The notes beneath the pieces were generated by a model. The model was not told the origin of the DNA. It was given only the letters and a program-made list of their open reading frames with translations, and did no database searches. Positions 1 to 10,623 of a DNA stretch of 64,000 bases are shown here, piece after piece. Source of the stretch: Diphasiastrum complanatum. Taxonomy: Eukaryota; Streptophyta; Lycopodiopsida; Lycopodiales; Lycopodiaceae. Numbering within the stretch: position 1 is the first letter of the stretch; each line of letters begins with the position of its first letter. The translations under genes and the position numbers were made by a program. The stretch covers positions 30,515,777 to 30,579,776 of the forward strand of contig CM055093.1 in the NCBI GenBank assembly GCA_029204225.1. Reading direction: 5' to 3'.

Positions 1-441
1 TATAAATAGTTGTTCATATTCGTACATCAAGAGAATTGAAGCATGAAGATCAATCATCATTAGAGTACGCGGCTTTGATCCGTTGTACTCATTTGCATCT
101 GTTTCGTTTATATTGAATAAATACTATCTTCTTATTGCGTTTAGCTTCATCTCAGAATGTATGCATTTCTGTAGTTCTTCGCGACTAATTATTTGTCTGA
201 TAATTCAATGCTTAATGTTTGCATACGTAATCACTGTAGTACTAATGATTTCAAAGTTAGTTACTATAAGATCGAACGTGATTTCTATCACTATTGTTTT
301 GTTCGAAATTGATAGGCGTAGTCATGCATAGAGAAAGAGAAAGATAGTTTATTCCGCTGTGCATGATAAGTTTTAAATCTTGTCGTTCGAATTCTTTTTA
401 TTCGATTCTATTCGACCTATCTTTTCACACACCTCTTTCCA
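1..441 (+). mobile_element. 3' part of a copia-type LTR (remnant)
   Basis: This stretch aligns by eye with the last 300 bases of the LTR at 24,258-25,313. Shared landmarks in order are TTCGCGA, TACGTAATC, GTGATTTCTNTCACTA, GATAGGYGTAGTCATGC and TTATTCCGCTG / CATTCCGCTG. It ends near a CCAACA, as that LTR does, but no clean primer binding site follows. It is cut by the window start. The call rests on sequence similarity within the window only; similarity is patchy, so this is a diverged relative rather than a recent copy. Confidence 0.6.
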
Positions 442-559
442 ACAAAATGGCCTATTAGAATTGACTATGTATAAAATTGAAGCAATAGAAACACAGTGTT
501 CGAAAGTTTCAAAACTCTCATTCATTTTCATCGGTCCGAACTACAGGTGGACTTTTCAT

Positions 560-1395
560 AGACCATAATGAACTTGTGAGAAAATCCTATGAAGCCAAGG
601 AAAGATTTCACATCATGGATTGTTGTAGTATCAGCAATTCTTGTACCTTATGAACCTTATCATAATTGATCCCAACACCACAATTGGATATGATATGGCC
701 TAGGTACTTAAGTTTGGTATGAAAGAACTCACATTTTGACTACTTAACATAGAGCTTTTCTTGCCTCAAAAGATGAAGCTGCTCTTCATGCTCCACAAGG
801 GTCTGCCTGTACATTAATAGGTTATCCAAATAGACTAACTACAAACTTTCTCAAATATGGATGAAGAATAATGTTCATCATCTTTTGGAATGTAGCAAGT
901 GCATTCATGAGTCTAAACTATAGCACCAAAAACTCATAGTGGCCATACTTGGTTTGAAAACTGGTCTTAGGAACATCGTCGTTCCTAATCATTATCTGAG
1001 GATAGCCTCATTTGAGGGCATTCCTGGAGAAGTACCTTGCTCCATTTAGACAATCCATTAGATCATATATCCTCGGTAAGGAGTATCTATTTTTTATGGT
1101 CATTTTGTTCAACTTTTTATAGTAAACACAAAGGAAACACAGAGGCGAGTGCCTCCATCCTTTTTGCTAACTTAAAGGACTAGTGCTCCTTAAGGGGACT
1201 TACTAGGACAAATACGGCCCATTCTAAAATACTCCTGAAGTTGCCTAGCTATATCATCATGTTCCTTTAAGCTGACCTTGTAAGGAAACAACGATAGAGG
1301 GCCACTATTGGGAAGTAGTTCTATCTAGCACTCTATTTCCTGAATCATCTATCTAGGGAGAGCCACGAAGATCAACAAGAGAGAGGACACAACCT
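560..1395 (-). pseudogene. Ty3/gypsy reverse transcriptase-RNase H remnant (antisense)
   Basis: Read on the minus strand the region gives, in broken frames, the chain of Ty3/gypsy RT blocks: NKMTIKNRYSLPRI, then TSFQTKYGHYEFLVL, then a thumb-type YLGHIIS, then the RNase H start DVKSFLGFIGFSHKFI. Several stops and frame changes lie between them. The YXDD active-site block is damaged (the expected position reads FVVSLFG). No long ORF survives, so this is a dead fragment. It sits between a copia LTR tail and a copia RT in the opposite orientation, so it is probably an independent insertion. Confidence 0.75.
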
Positions 1396-1398
1396 GAT

Positions 1399-2539
1399 AG
1401 GTATGAAGCAAATTATGCTCTCTTATCTAGCATTATTCAAAGCAAAGAACCTTCGACTTATGTTGAAGCGAAGGATGATGACATTTGGGTCAAGGCCAAG
1501 AAAGAAGAGATGGAGTCAATTGTTAAGCATAGCACATGGGACTTGGTGGAACCACCAGTTGGCAAGAAACCCATTGGTTGTAAATGGGTATACAGGACTA
1601 AGTACCATGTAGATGGAAGCATAGCAAAGCACAAAGCAAGATTGGTAATCAAAGGTTATGCACAAAGTAAAGGCATCGACTATGAGGAGATCTTTGCACC
1701 AGTATGTAAGTGAAATACTCTACGTCTACTTGTTGCTTTAGCTTCACATTTTGGTTGGCCTTTACATCAGATGGATGTGAAATCTGCTTTTCTAAATGGT
1801 GAGTTAGAAGAAGAGGTGTTTATGGATCAACCTGAAGGCTTTATAGCAAAAGGACAGGAGAATAAAATATGTCGCTTGAAGACAACACTTTATGGTCTCA
1901 AGCAGTCACCACGTGCGTGGTACAGCAGGATTGATGCCTACTTTTGTTCTAAGATGGTGAGAACACACTCTGATCCAAACCTTTATGTCTTATGCTTTGA
2001 TGGTAAGATTGCTTTGGTTGCTCTTTATGTTGATGACCTGATTATTACAGGAAATAATCAAGAGATGATAGATATGATCAAGAAGGATCTCATGGAACAA
2101 TTCGAGATGACAGATGTCAACCTAATCCACTATTGCCTTGGAGTGGAAGTGTGGCTGCTTTTCCTGGTCTAGTAAGAAGCAAAGTATAGTTGCTCTATCC
2201 ACAACAGAGGCAGAGTATAAGGCAATGTGTAGCGCAGCACAGGAAGCCATATGGTTGAGGAAAATCTTGGATGAGGTTGGCATGAAACAGAAAAATCCCA
2301 CGATTATACATAGCGACAGTCAGAGTGGCATTCAGCTGGCAAAGAATTTGGTGTTCCATGCAAGAACCAAACACATCAAGATTCAGTATCACTTTATACG
2401 TGAGAGGCTGCTGAGTCGGGAAATTAATGTTGTTCATTGTAGTACAGATGAGCAACTAGCTAACATTTTCACTAAGCCACTCATTAGAGAAAAGTTTGAT
2501 AAGTTTAGATCAAAGCTTTCTGTACTTAAAGTTTGTTAA
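1399..2539 (+). pseudogene. Ty1/copia reverse transcriptase-RNase H, internally deleted
   Basis: A copia pol 3' half. The RT part (frame of 1,399) starts NYALLSS, then WDLVEPP, GCKWVYRTKY, KARLVIKGYAQ, the block QMDVKSAFLNGELEEEVFMD, LYGLKQSPRAWY, and the catalytic block ALYVDDLIITG (YVDD intact, about 2,025-2,050). One TGA near 1,711 replaces the usual Trp of the RWNT block. After HYCLGVEV (about 2,147) the sequence jumps, with a frame change, straight to the RNase H block SWSSKKQSIVALSTTEAEY and continues through KHIKIQYHFIRE to ANIFTKPL and a stop at 2,539. The RT thumb/connection and the RNase H start are missing, so the protein could not function. The element's gag, protease and integrase are not present here. 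Confidence 0.9.
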
Positions 2540-2585
2540 CTTTTATGCTATGTATATGGATGCATAAAAAGTAGATTCTACTTTT

Positions 2586-2595
2586 AGGGAGAGAG
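2586..2595 (+). other. Polypurine tract of the copia remnant
   Basis: AGGGAGAGAG lies about 50 bases after the pol stop and just before TTAGAATAAAGTAG, the usual place of the second-strand primer and the start of a 3' LTR. Only about 170 bases of possible LTR follow before an antisense gypsy sequence begins near 2,765. Confidence 0.45.
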
Positions 2596-2680
2596 TTAGA
2601 ATAAAGTAGAACTACTGTGTTACTGTACTGTGGGTCCCATCAATGGATAAGGACTAGTTGGCCTTGCCACAAGGCGAGTC

Positions 2681-2731
2681 GACGGGACACGCGTCCCGTC
2701 AATGGCAACCTGGGCCATGCATGGGTTGCCA
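2681..2731. repeat. Two adjacent perfect hairpins
   Basis: 2,681-2,700 folds with 8-bp arms GACGGGAC/GTCCCGTC and a 4-base loop. 2,703-2,731 folds with arms TGGCAACC/GGTTGCCA and a 13-base loop. They lie in the presumed 3' LTR piece of the copia remnant, at its junction with the antisense gypsy fragment. Function unknown. Confidence 0.6.
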
Positions 2732-2764
2732 TAGTGAAAAATCATATGTACAGTTTATTTTGGT

Positions 2765-4540
2765 TTTGAGGAGATCAAAAACCATGAGCGGCGAGCTAAA
2801 TCATATAGAAAAACATCATGAAACTCATTTAACAAAAGATATAAATCTTTAGCTTTATGAAACACATTACTGGAAACAGATTCACTAAAAGCAAACTCTG
2901 AGTCATAGAAAGGTACCCATATTGATCATCTTCCATAAGCTGAAAAAGTTTTGAGCTGCACACCAAAGGACTGTTGGGAACTCCATGCTCCCCATGCAAC
3001 TAAACTTCCCGACTGTTCTTTTGAAAACTGAGGGTATTATCTTCATAATTGCTTTGGAAAGTGGGGCCTAGACTGTAAAGCCAATCTCTCCCTAATACTA
3101 GGTTGGTACGGTGCAAGTGCATGATCTGGAAATTTAGGTTATCCTGATAGACCTGAATTTCTAGACCTAGACTGCTAATCATCGTTTCACACTTTCTTGT
3201 CCTGACCCTTAGCCAAAGAAACGATATATTTGTGATGACTTGGTGTTTCTGGTAGTTTCAGTTTCTTGACTAGGGTGTAATTGATGAAGTTATGGGTTGC
3301 CCTATCATCCACCATTACTCTGACTAACTAATTGCCAACTTTCTCATGCATACGTACTAGGTCGTGAGGCCCAAAACTGGAGGGTCTCCCTAGCATTGCA
3401 GAGGTCAACTGGCAATGGTGCTCATGTTCTTCATGAAACACCTTAATTTCGGTAGTTGTCGAATCCAAATGGAAACTAACCGTCTGAACTAGGTGTACTT
3501 CCTTGTTATCTTTCTTTTTATTGAATGGTCCTTTAGGACATTGTCTGACTGTGTGCCCTTTACCCATGCAGACAAAGCACAACCGTTCTTGTTTAGCTTT
3601 TTCATAATCTTTTGTTTTTAACAACTAAATTACTGCTAGGTGTTTTTGAGGACCTTCATTTTGATTAGACTTATCAAATTTCTTTTATTTAAAGCCTTCT
3701 TTTTTTAATGGGGAAGCTGTCTGAAAAGGCTGCTCAGAACGAGGTTGTTTGGCCTTTCGCCCACCCACTGAATCATCATATAGATTTGGGCAAACTTTAT
3801 GGCCTGTTCAGGGGTGGTAGGTGAGTTTCGTTGTACTTCCAATCTTATACTCATCTCGGAGCCCACGGACAATGCCCCTGACTTTCTGATAGTCATCTAT
3901 GTTTTTAAGCTTAAGGATAGACTCCCTGTACTGAGAGATGTACTGGGTTAGGGATTCCCAAGCCCTATCAAGTTCGTTGGTAGGCAAGAACTCTCGTAGG
4001 AAAGCTTCCTCGAAAGCCTTACATGACTAGGGTGTCTGCCCAGTCTCCTAGAGGTTCAGCCACCACTTGTAGGCCACGGGACCCAAGGACAGGCTAGCTT
4101 CAAGGGCTTGCAAGTGGTCAGGGGTTTGTTTCAATGCATGCATATTTTTTGACTTGCCTAGAAAAGTTTGGATTATATTTGTGTTTTTGTCTTTTTCTTT
4201 CCATACTGGCAACAAGAAGTACCTGTAACGGAGACTAGATGAGTAGGGGTTACCGAAGAGTCTTTAACTAGGATGGCAAACAAACTCTTAATGTCGGCAA
4301 AAGAGTGATCTTTCTTAGTTTGCATGTTGGCTAAGGTTTGTGTAAGATCCACTACTTCGGTTTGTAACTGCTCATACTGTTTTTTAGCCACAAATTCTAT
4401 AGTAAACATTTCGTACTCCTCATCTATGTCCATTTCACAATTGCTTCTTCTTCGAGCTCATTTATGGCTGTTCCTGAAGAAATTGGAGTATCCTCAAGAG
4501 TCATCATTTCGGAGTTCGAAGATGAAAAGTAAAACGTGAA
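2765..4540 (-). pseudogene. Ty3/gypsy gag-protease remnant (antisense)
   Basis: Same family as the plus-strand element at 7,788-12,855. Minus-strand order: gag N-terminus with a coiled-coil-like stretch (about 4,433-4,170); gag core (LEVQRNSPTTPEQAIKFAQI, about 3,850-3,770); the CCHC zinc knuckle CFVCMGKGHTVRQC (about 3,585-3,540); the protease start VMVDDRATHNFINYTL (about 3,320-3,270); the protease end (IMHLHRTNLVLGRDWLYS, about 3,130-3,070); and the linker to RT (NEFHDVFLYDL, about 2,800). It then stops at the copia remnant, so RT and integrase are absent. The protease motif reads D-D-R-A-T where the plus-strand copy has D-D-G-A-T, so the catalytic Gly is lost. Many stops and frameshifts. 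Confidence 0.85.
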
Positions 4541-5319
4541 ACAAATTGAAAGAAGAAAGGAAAAGGATTTGGCTCTAATTGAAGCCCACTTGCCAAGGTG
4601 AACAGCAAAGAGAGCCCCTCAGCCTCTTCGAAAGGTTGGGCAAGGTTGTCTTGGAAGCTTCACTGCACTCCTAGATGGTTCGTTCCTTCACAGCACCTTT
4701 GCTGGAACAGGAGCTTCGAAGATGTGTGTACCAAGAATTTAAACTGGTTGGAAAAATAAGACTCCTTCCACTGAAACTTTATGCATGCAATGATTGCTGA
4801 GTTGCATGTCAGCAATATGAAGGCAAAAGTGCTTACAGAACCAAGCAAAAAATCAGATTTCAAATCTGAAAATCAGGTTGAAAGAGTACTGGTTTTTCTG
4901 ACATAAAGCAGCAAGAAAACTCTGTGGAACGAAACCAATACTGAGAGCATTGAAGTGCACTGGAAAGGACTGAAAAGTGTGCCAAATTTGCCTGCTGAAA
5001 GTGCACTGGTTGGCTGAAAATCACACCCAATCCTGCTACAAAAAAGTGCTGGATCTGGCTCAAAAACGAGGTGAAAACCTTCTCTAACAGTGCGCTGGTT
5101 CTAGTGGAAAGTGCACCTTCATGCAACCAAGAAAAACTCTGCAAAAAGCTCGCTAGAAGGTGGACAAAGTGCACTGAAAGATCAGTAGTTAGTGCACTAG
5201 AGAAATAAATGCGCCCAACAGGTTATTGGAATGTGAGCACAAGATAGACAACTACTAGCAAACTGGGGAAGGGTTGATTCTCCCTAGTGGACATGGAGCA
5301 GCTATGTTTCAGGAGACAC
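4541..5319 (-). other. Probable 5' leader of the antisense gypsy remnant
   Basis: By position this would be the untranslated leader upstream of gag. I see no LTR end and no primer binding site. The stretch 4,950-5,200 repeats words around GTGCACTGG (also GTGCGCTGG, GTGCACTGA, GTGCACTAG) at least five times. No coding sequence is recognised. Confidence 0.35.
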
Positions 5320-6050
5320 GTTTGGGATGCACTAAATAAGTGTTGCCTCTTTGACACTTTGATTACTACCATGGCTATGTACATAGCAAAGGCATGGTGC
5401 ATAGGTCTCTTGACTAGGTCAGCTTCTCACATATACAGATATCTATGATTTCACGTATGATGCATGGTAAGCTTAAAGTTTCACATCGGATTATCTTGGC
5501 CAAGTTCGCCATGCCTCCCATTTAGATAGAACTTATCTTCTGATTGATCTTCTATGTATAGAGGGTTAGGAGATTTGGAGAGATCGATATGGGTTTGAGC
5601 AAGTATCCTTGGTTGGCTCTAGCATTATCCAGAGAGCTTTATGAGTAGGACCATCATATCTCTTGGTATTCTTAGGCCATGTGTCTATTGCACACCGTGG
5701 GCATTTCCATCTCACATCTCCCAGAGGGGACTCACTCCTATGTCCGACAATGTATCTATACATTTTATGTTCACAGAGTTTGGTCAAATCCTTCGGGAGC
5801 CAAACTCGACTTCTACAAGACATATTTAAAGTTGTCACATATCCTGAATTTCACAGTAGGACAACGCCACATATCTTCTCACCAACTATGAGTAGAGACT
5901 GACACTTTCAGGGAATTCCCCAAACATGACATATTTGCCAACTCTATTCTTTGGATGAAGTGGCGACAAAGGAGCAATTTATCTTGTTTACAAGATTACA
6001 AAAAGATTTATGGTCTTTAGAATACCTCAAGGGTAAATAAGACTGAAAAT
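5320..6050 (+). pseudogene. LINE (non-LTR retrotransposon) C-terminal remnant, copy 1
   Basis: Broken frames match the post-RT part of plant non-LTR ORF2 proteins: LFDTLITTMAMYIAKAWC (about 5,345-5,400), KYPWLALALSREL (about 5,600-5,640), HLPEGTHSY (about 5,715), then GQRHISSHQL and the remains of the terminal zinc-binding motif (ICQLYSLDEVATKEQFIL, about 5,930-5,985). The run from TGGTCAAATCC (about 5,781) to GGAATTCCCC (about 5,925) aligns with 13,110-13,305 in the second LINE copy. No intact ORF remains. Assignment to non-LTR elements rests on the spacing and order of these motifs. Confidence 0.65.
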
Positions 6051-7250
6051 ATACATTTCAAGTGTCATGCTTGCTATGGATGTCTCCGATCTGAAAGAGC
6101 TAAATTGATATGATCTAAAATATCAATAAAACATCCATGTTAAGACATGAAAAACCATAATAAAATAACAGTGAGAATGAAAATGACTACACTAAATCAT
6201 CTACTATCCCTAATAGCCTTGGGTGATCGTCAAAATAATGATGCAATAGAAGGCATTGCCATTGCATATGTGTAGGCATGTGTGTTTGAGTGACTGGATG
6301 TGCATTGATGGCTAGTCCTCGGTGTAGAAGGTCTCAAAATCTCGCAGTGTCTCTGGTCGTAGTGTTTGCATGGATTATCTGTATCATCCTTTTAGTTAAA
6401 GTGCCTATGTTAAAATGGGTACTATGACCACTAGGGCAGCATGATTCACTTCGTAGACAAAAAATTTCTCAAATGATTAGTGATGCACATCTTTGATCCT
6501 CACATGATAACAAGGAGCAGGGTTGGACAGGGTTGCCACCTATGTGATGTACTAATCTCTATTTAATATATGTTTATGATGTGGTTTCAGTCTACGACAG
6601 TTCGACTATCCTTCGACAGTCAATAGTCGTCGACTTGACACACTTCGGAAGACATTCGAACCTAACGGCAAACTAACGTCTCGAACTATCGTTACTACTA
6701 TCAGGTCTTCACGCCCACTTCACTTCACAATCAGTCCAAAGGCTGATGTGCGATAGAGTAACTACATTTGTGTACATATACAAAGTTATATGCACATATT
6801 CGACAGAGCATCAGATGTTATTAAAATGCATTATCAGATAGATGTACTAATCTATCTAATCTGGAGCTTCGACCCAAACACATTCTTGCTATCTTTAGCC
6901 TAGCATTATTGATCAATTCTAAGTTGTTCTTCTGCTTGTATACTGATAAGTAGATTTCTTTACAACAATCTCATGTACATTTGCACATCTTAATTATACT
7001 CTGCGTTCTTCAAATCGGTGTATAATGTGTGAATGGATTATTGTTGTTTCTACTTTTCTCTTTGTGAATCGAATACTCGCTACTCTCCTTATGTGTCGTA
7101 TCAAATGAGTCAAAGAAAAATCACGGCTGACCTTGATGCCTTCGAATTCTATATCTATGGTTGTCTAAGACACCTACCGACTCATCGATTAATCAACTGG
7201 TTCTATTGTGACAGATAATCTTAACACGGTCCATTTCCCAACGCTCATGA

Positions 7251-7252
<2 letters not shown>
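6051..7252. other. No gene recognised
   Basis: Moderately AT-rich DNA without convincing coding sequence on either strand. 6,540-7,220 has the texture of an LTR (short ATs, GTATATAA-like words) but I found no matching partner in the window, so no element is called. Confidence 0.4.

Positions 7253-7289
<37 letters not shown>
7253..7289. repeat. (CT)n microsatellite
   Basis: Uninterrupted CT dinucleotide run of about 37 bases. Confidence 0.95.
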
Positions 7290-7291
<2 letters not shown>

Positions 7292-7480
7292 CTTACAAGT
7301 CAACTATGCACAATCCTTATCACCTCCCCAACTTCGTAGTATCAGACGCTTATATAGCTATACTTGTCTTTACAAAAAACGCTTATATGAAACTTCTGAA
7401 GGGAAAGCCTTGTGGATTTTCTCTATAGTTCCTCATTTGGTGCTTTTTGACGTGAGTTTATCCCCCGGGCTCCACCTCCA

Positions 7481-7787
7481 TTGTTGAGATATTTATGTTG
7501 TTGGATTGAATATGCCACTTTACTCTACACCTTTCCCACTAATCCAATTGTTATATCTCCTCATCCCTCCACCTTCTCCTTCACGCTTGCTATGGTCTCT
7601 CTTGCCATTGAGAAAATGAAGACCGATCATGCTCGGGATATAGAGGACCTAGAGGCTGAAATCATGATTCATGCCAATGATATACTTGCGCCAGTTTTGG
7701 CCTCACTCCTTAATCAAGCCGTCATCTATGGCTTTCCCCTTCCATGGTGCACTAATATCATCTACCCCATGCACAATGGTGGTGACC
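7481..7787 (+). pseudogene. LINE copy 2, 5' segment (start of RT region)
   Basis: An open frame runs through AIEKMKTDHARDIEDLEAE, ILAPVLASLLNQAV and GFPLPWCTNIIYPMHNGGD. This is the conserved lead-in to the RT of plant non-LTR elements (pattern: residues resembling GFP...W....I.P.HK.GD...NYR.I). The frame breaks exactly where the gypsy element begins. It continues at 12,861 as P-M-K-P-D-N-Y-R-T-I once the gypsy element plus one TGACC copy is removed. The LINE 5' end is not visible; the open frame starts near 7,481. Confidence 0.8.
7783..7787. repeat. Target-site duplication (left) of gypsy element
   Basis: TGACC here and at 12,856-12,860 flank the gypsy element directly. Five bases is the usual length for Ty3/gypsy insertions. 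Confidence 0.85.
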
Positions 7788-8145
7788 TGTTACGATCTCG
7801 TGACCAGTGTCGAACCCTAGAGAACACAGATAAGTCAGATACCACAGTCAGGGTCGTGTCCAGCGTACATGACCAACAGGGCAAGACAGTGTGAGTAATG
7901 TGCCCCAGCACGGTCCATAGCCATGGCGGGCCTAACACAGCCTAGGGACCCTGTCAGCAGGATAGGGCTCCCAGTTGGGTCTCGACGTCCAGTCGGCCAC
8001 GTCAGTGACACGTGGTCGACACTTGGCAGTTGCATGCTACCAGTCCTCACACCGGGCTAGGAAGGGCTTAGTCTATATCAGGGAGTAGGCAAGGTTGGGT
8101 GGATCAGTTAGTGTTTGCCCTACTGTGGTGTTAGGATCTATTACA
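7788..8145 (+). repeat. 5' LTR of the gypsy element
   Basis: 358 bases, TG...CA ends, followed one base later by the primer binding site. Positions 7,875-8,145 are repeated at 12,585-12,855 in the 3' LTR; the first 87 bases have no partner there. Confidence 0.85.
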
Positions 8146-8146
8146 C

Positions 8147-8159
8147 TGGTATCAGAGCC
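8147..8159 (+). other. Primer binding site, initiator-Met tRNA type
   Basis: TGGTATCAGAGCC lies one base after the LTR end. This is the standard plant LTR-retrotransposon site complementary to the 3' end of initiator methionine tRNA. Confidence 0.9.
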
Positions 8160-8945
8160 ATCTCCATCCTAGGGAGTTCAGGAGCAGCATTAGAGAAAGC
8201 TATCAGAAGATAGGAAAGATCTCTGAGTTTCTTAGAAAAGATTAGAGGAGGAGAATCGCTGTAGGAGCAGCCTTCAAACTTCTGATTTTCACTGAGAAAT
8301 CATAGTAGCAAGGAGTCAGATTCCAAGTGTAGGTAGCTCGCTGGAAAAACAGCTGTTTCTCACTGAGTTCAGAGGATTCTCTATAGTTTTCCCAATGAAA
8401 TTAGAGTAGGAAGAAGCCAGCACCTCCATTGCTGCACAGTCAGAGACCTGCATCTGATTTCCAGGGAAAAATTTACTGGTTCTCAGCATGTTTGAAGCCA
8501 AAAAGGAGGAGCAGGGCCAGCGCTGCCAATGCTTCTGAAAATCTGGTTTCTGGACAAGTTTTTGGGCCCCAACGTTAGAGATTTGGAGCAAGAGGATTCC
8601 TACCAGATCAGCGAGCAGGAGACTTCTGAAATTTCAGAATTCATAAGGGTTTTTGGACTTCGGATTTGCTATTTTGTGCACAAATTGAGATGCTGTCAGA
8701 CCGGCGAGGGGGGATAGCAAAAGTTTCAGATCTTTTTGCACTTTTTCCAACCTCAAATCAGATTTCTCATAAACCACAGGTCTGAAAGCAGTTGAGGAAG
8801 AGCTGAGAAGGGCTTTTCTTGATTCTCTCTGTGGAAGTACAGTTCTCAGAAAGAGCTAAGTTTTCTTCCCTTGTACAGTTATAAATTAGTCTTTTAGACT
8901 TTTTTTTCCTTCAGAAGTTAAGGTACCTCTCTTTCAGTTCCGAAG
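8160..8945 (+). other. Untranslated leader of the gypsy element
   Basis: Between the primer site and the gag ATG. No coding sequence recognised; rich in AGAAGC/GAGCAG purine words. Likely carries packaging or dimerisation signals by position only. Confidence 0.55.
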
Positions 8946-10063
8946 ATGACCACTCCTCAGGGACCTGATCAACCCCTGGGGAGAGGCTTCGACGAACTTG
9001 AAACAGAAGCCTTGGCTTACAGTAAAGGGAAGGAACCCATGGAATTGGAAGAACAGGAACAGTTCGCCGAAGAACTCGACGAACTGGTTACCAAGGAGCA
9101 GTTTCTCCAATTGGTAACAGAAGTGGATGAACTGAAGTTGGCATTAGCCAATTTCAAGTCCAGTGTGGACGACTCGTTCGCTGAACTCAAAAGCTTGATT
9201 TTTAGTTCCGCGAAAGGAAGCCTTCCCTCCACTTCTCAGTTGTCCCCTTCTCCACTTCCATCAGTGTCGGGTGAGACTTTACGGTCTCACCCCAATGTTT
9301 TTAAAAATTTAAAGCCTCCTACTTTTAATGGGGAAGAGAAGGATAGAAATGCAGATATTCTACAAACCTTCCTCAGCAAATGGAAGAACATTCATGCTCT
9401 TAAACAGACCCCTGACCATTTGCAAGCTATTGAGGCCAGTCTTTCCTTAGGGCCTATGGCCTATAAGTGGTGGTTAAATCTCCAGGAGACTGGGCAGACT
9501 CCCCGGTCATGGAAAGCTTTTGAAGAAGCTTTCCTAAGACAATTTCTACCAAAAAATGACTTGATAGACCCTGGGAAGCCTGGGAAAGAACAGTAATGGA
9601 CAAGTCCCTCATCCAATATATCTCGCAGTATCGAGAAGCAATTTTAAAGATTAAAAATATGGATGATTATCAGAAAATCAGGGGATTTGTCCGTGGCCTC
9701 AAAGATGAATATAAAGTAGAGGTCCAGAGAAACTCGCCTACTACCCTTGAGCAAGCTCTCAGATCTGCTCAAATCTATGATGATTCAGTGGGTAGGAAGA
9801 GGGCGAGACAGCAGCCACTTTCTGAGCACCATCCTCAGAAAGACTTTCAGTTTAAGAAGAAATTTTTAAAAAGAAAGAATCAAGATAAATTTAAAAGTGA
9901 AGCTCCTCAGAAATGCCCTTCACTCATACAGCCCTTAAAACCAGATGATTTTGAGAAAGCCAAACAAGAACGTTTGTGCTTTGTGTGTATGGGCAAGGGA
10001 CACACAGTCAAACAGTGTCCCAAGGGGCCTTTCATTAAAAAAGATAAGAAAGATAAGAAATAA
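8946..10063 (+). pseudogene. gag of the gypsy element (frameshifted)
   Basis: ATG at 8,946 opens a frame to 9,596: an acidic N-terminus and a heptad-rich stretch (about residues 50-85), then the capsid-type core with PPTFNGEEKDRNADILQTFL and LGPMAYKWWLNLQETG. A stop at 9,594 is followed by a shifted frame (9,596-10,063) that carries the rest of the core (YISQYREAI, FVRGLKDEYKVEVQ), a Lys-rich tail and the CCHC knuckle CFVCMGKGHTVKQC (about 9,978-10,020). Gag packages element RNA into cytoplasmic particles. The UAA at 10,061 replaces a Glu codon seen in the antisense relative, so the split from protease is a mutation. Confidence 0.88.
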
Positions 10064-10623
10064 GTTCATCTTGTTCAGACTGTATGTTTCCCCAATGACT
10101 CGCCAGCTTCCAAGATCAAAGTGTATCATGAACATCATGAACACTGTTGCCAACTGACCTCTACAATGCTAGCGAGACCCTTCAGCTTTGGGCCGCATGA
10201 CCTAGTACGTATGCATGGGAAAGTTGGTAACCAGTCAGTAAGAGTTATGGTTGATGATGGGGCAACCCATAATTTCATCAACTACACCCTGGTTAAAAAG
10301 CTTAAACTACCAGAAGTACCTAGTCAGCATAGGTACATAGTTTCATTAGCTAAGGGTGAAGATAGAAAAATATGGGAAACTATGGTAAGTAATTTGAATC
10401 TTGGTATTCAGGGGTACCACGATGAAATAAAGTTTCAGATAATGCACCTGGATCGTACAAACATTGTTCTCGAGAGAGATTGGCTCTACAGTTTAGGACC
10501 TTCCCTCCACAGAAACTATCAGGAGAACACCCTCAGCTTTCAGCATAAAGGCCGAGAGATCCAGTTGCATGGGGAGCATGATGTTCCCAACAGTCCTATG
10601 GTCTGCAGTTCAGAGAATCAATA
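10064..10623 (+). pseudogene. Aspartic protease of the gypsy element
   Basis: Same frame as the zinc-knuckle part of gag, after one stop. Contains the retropepsin active site in VMVDDGATHNFINYTLV (about 10,245-10,297; D-D-G-A-T) and the C-terminal block IMHLDRTNIVLERDWLYS (10,440-10,494). In the relative this block is LGRDW; here the Gly of GRDW is Glu. The frame ends at 10,623 and the RT frame is shifted relative to it. Family role: processing of the polyprotein. Confidence 0.85.

Noticed and set aside
7875-8145. LTR limited to 271 bases starting AACAGGG
   Set aside because: TGACC also precedes this point, but the start at 7,788 gives canonical TG ends and restores the LINE frame exactly, so the longer LTR is preferred.
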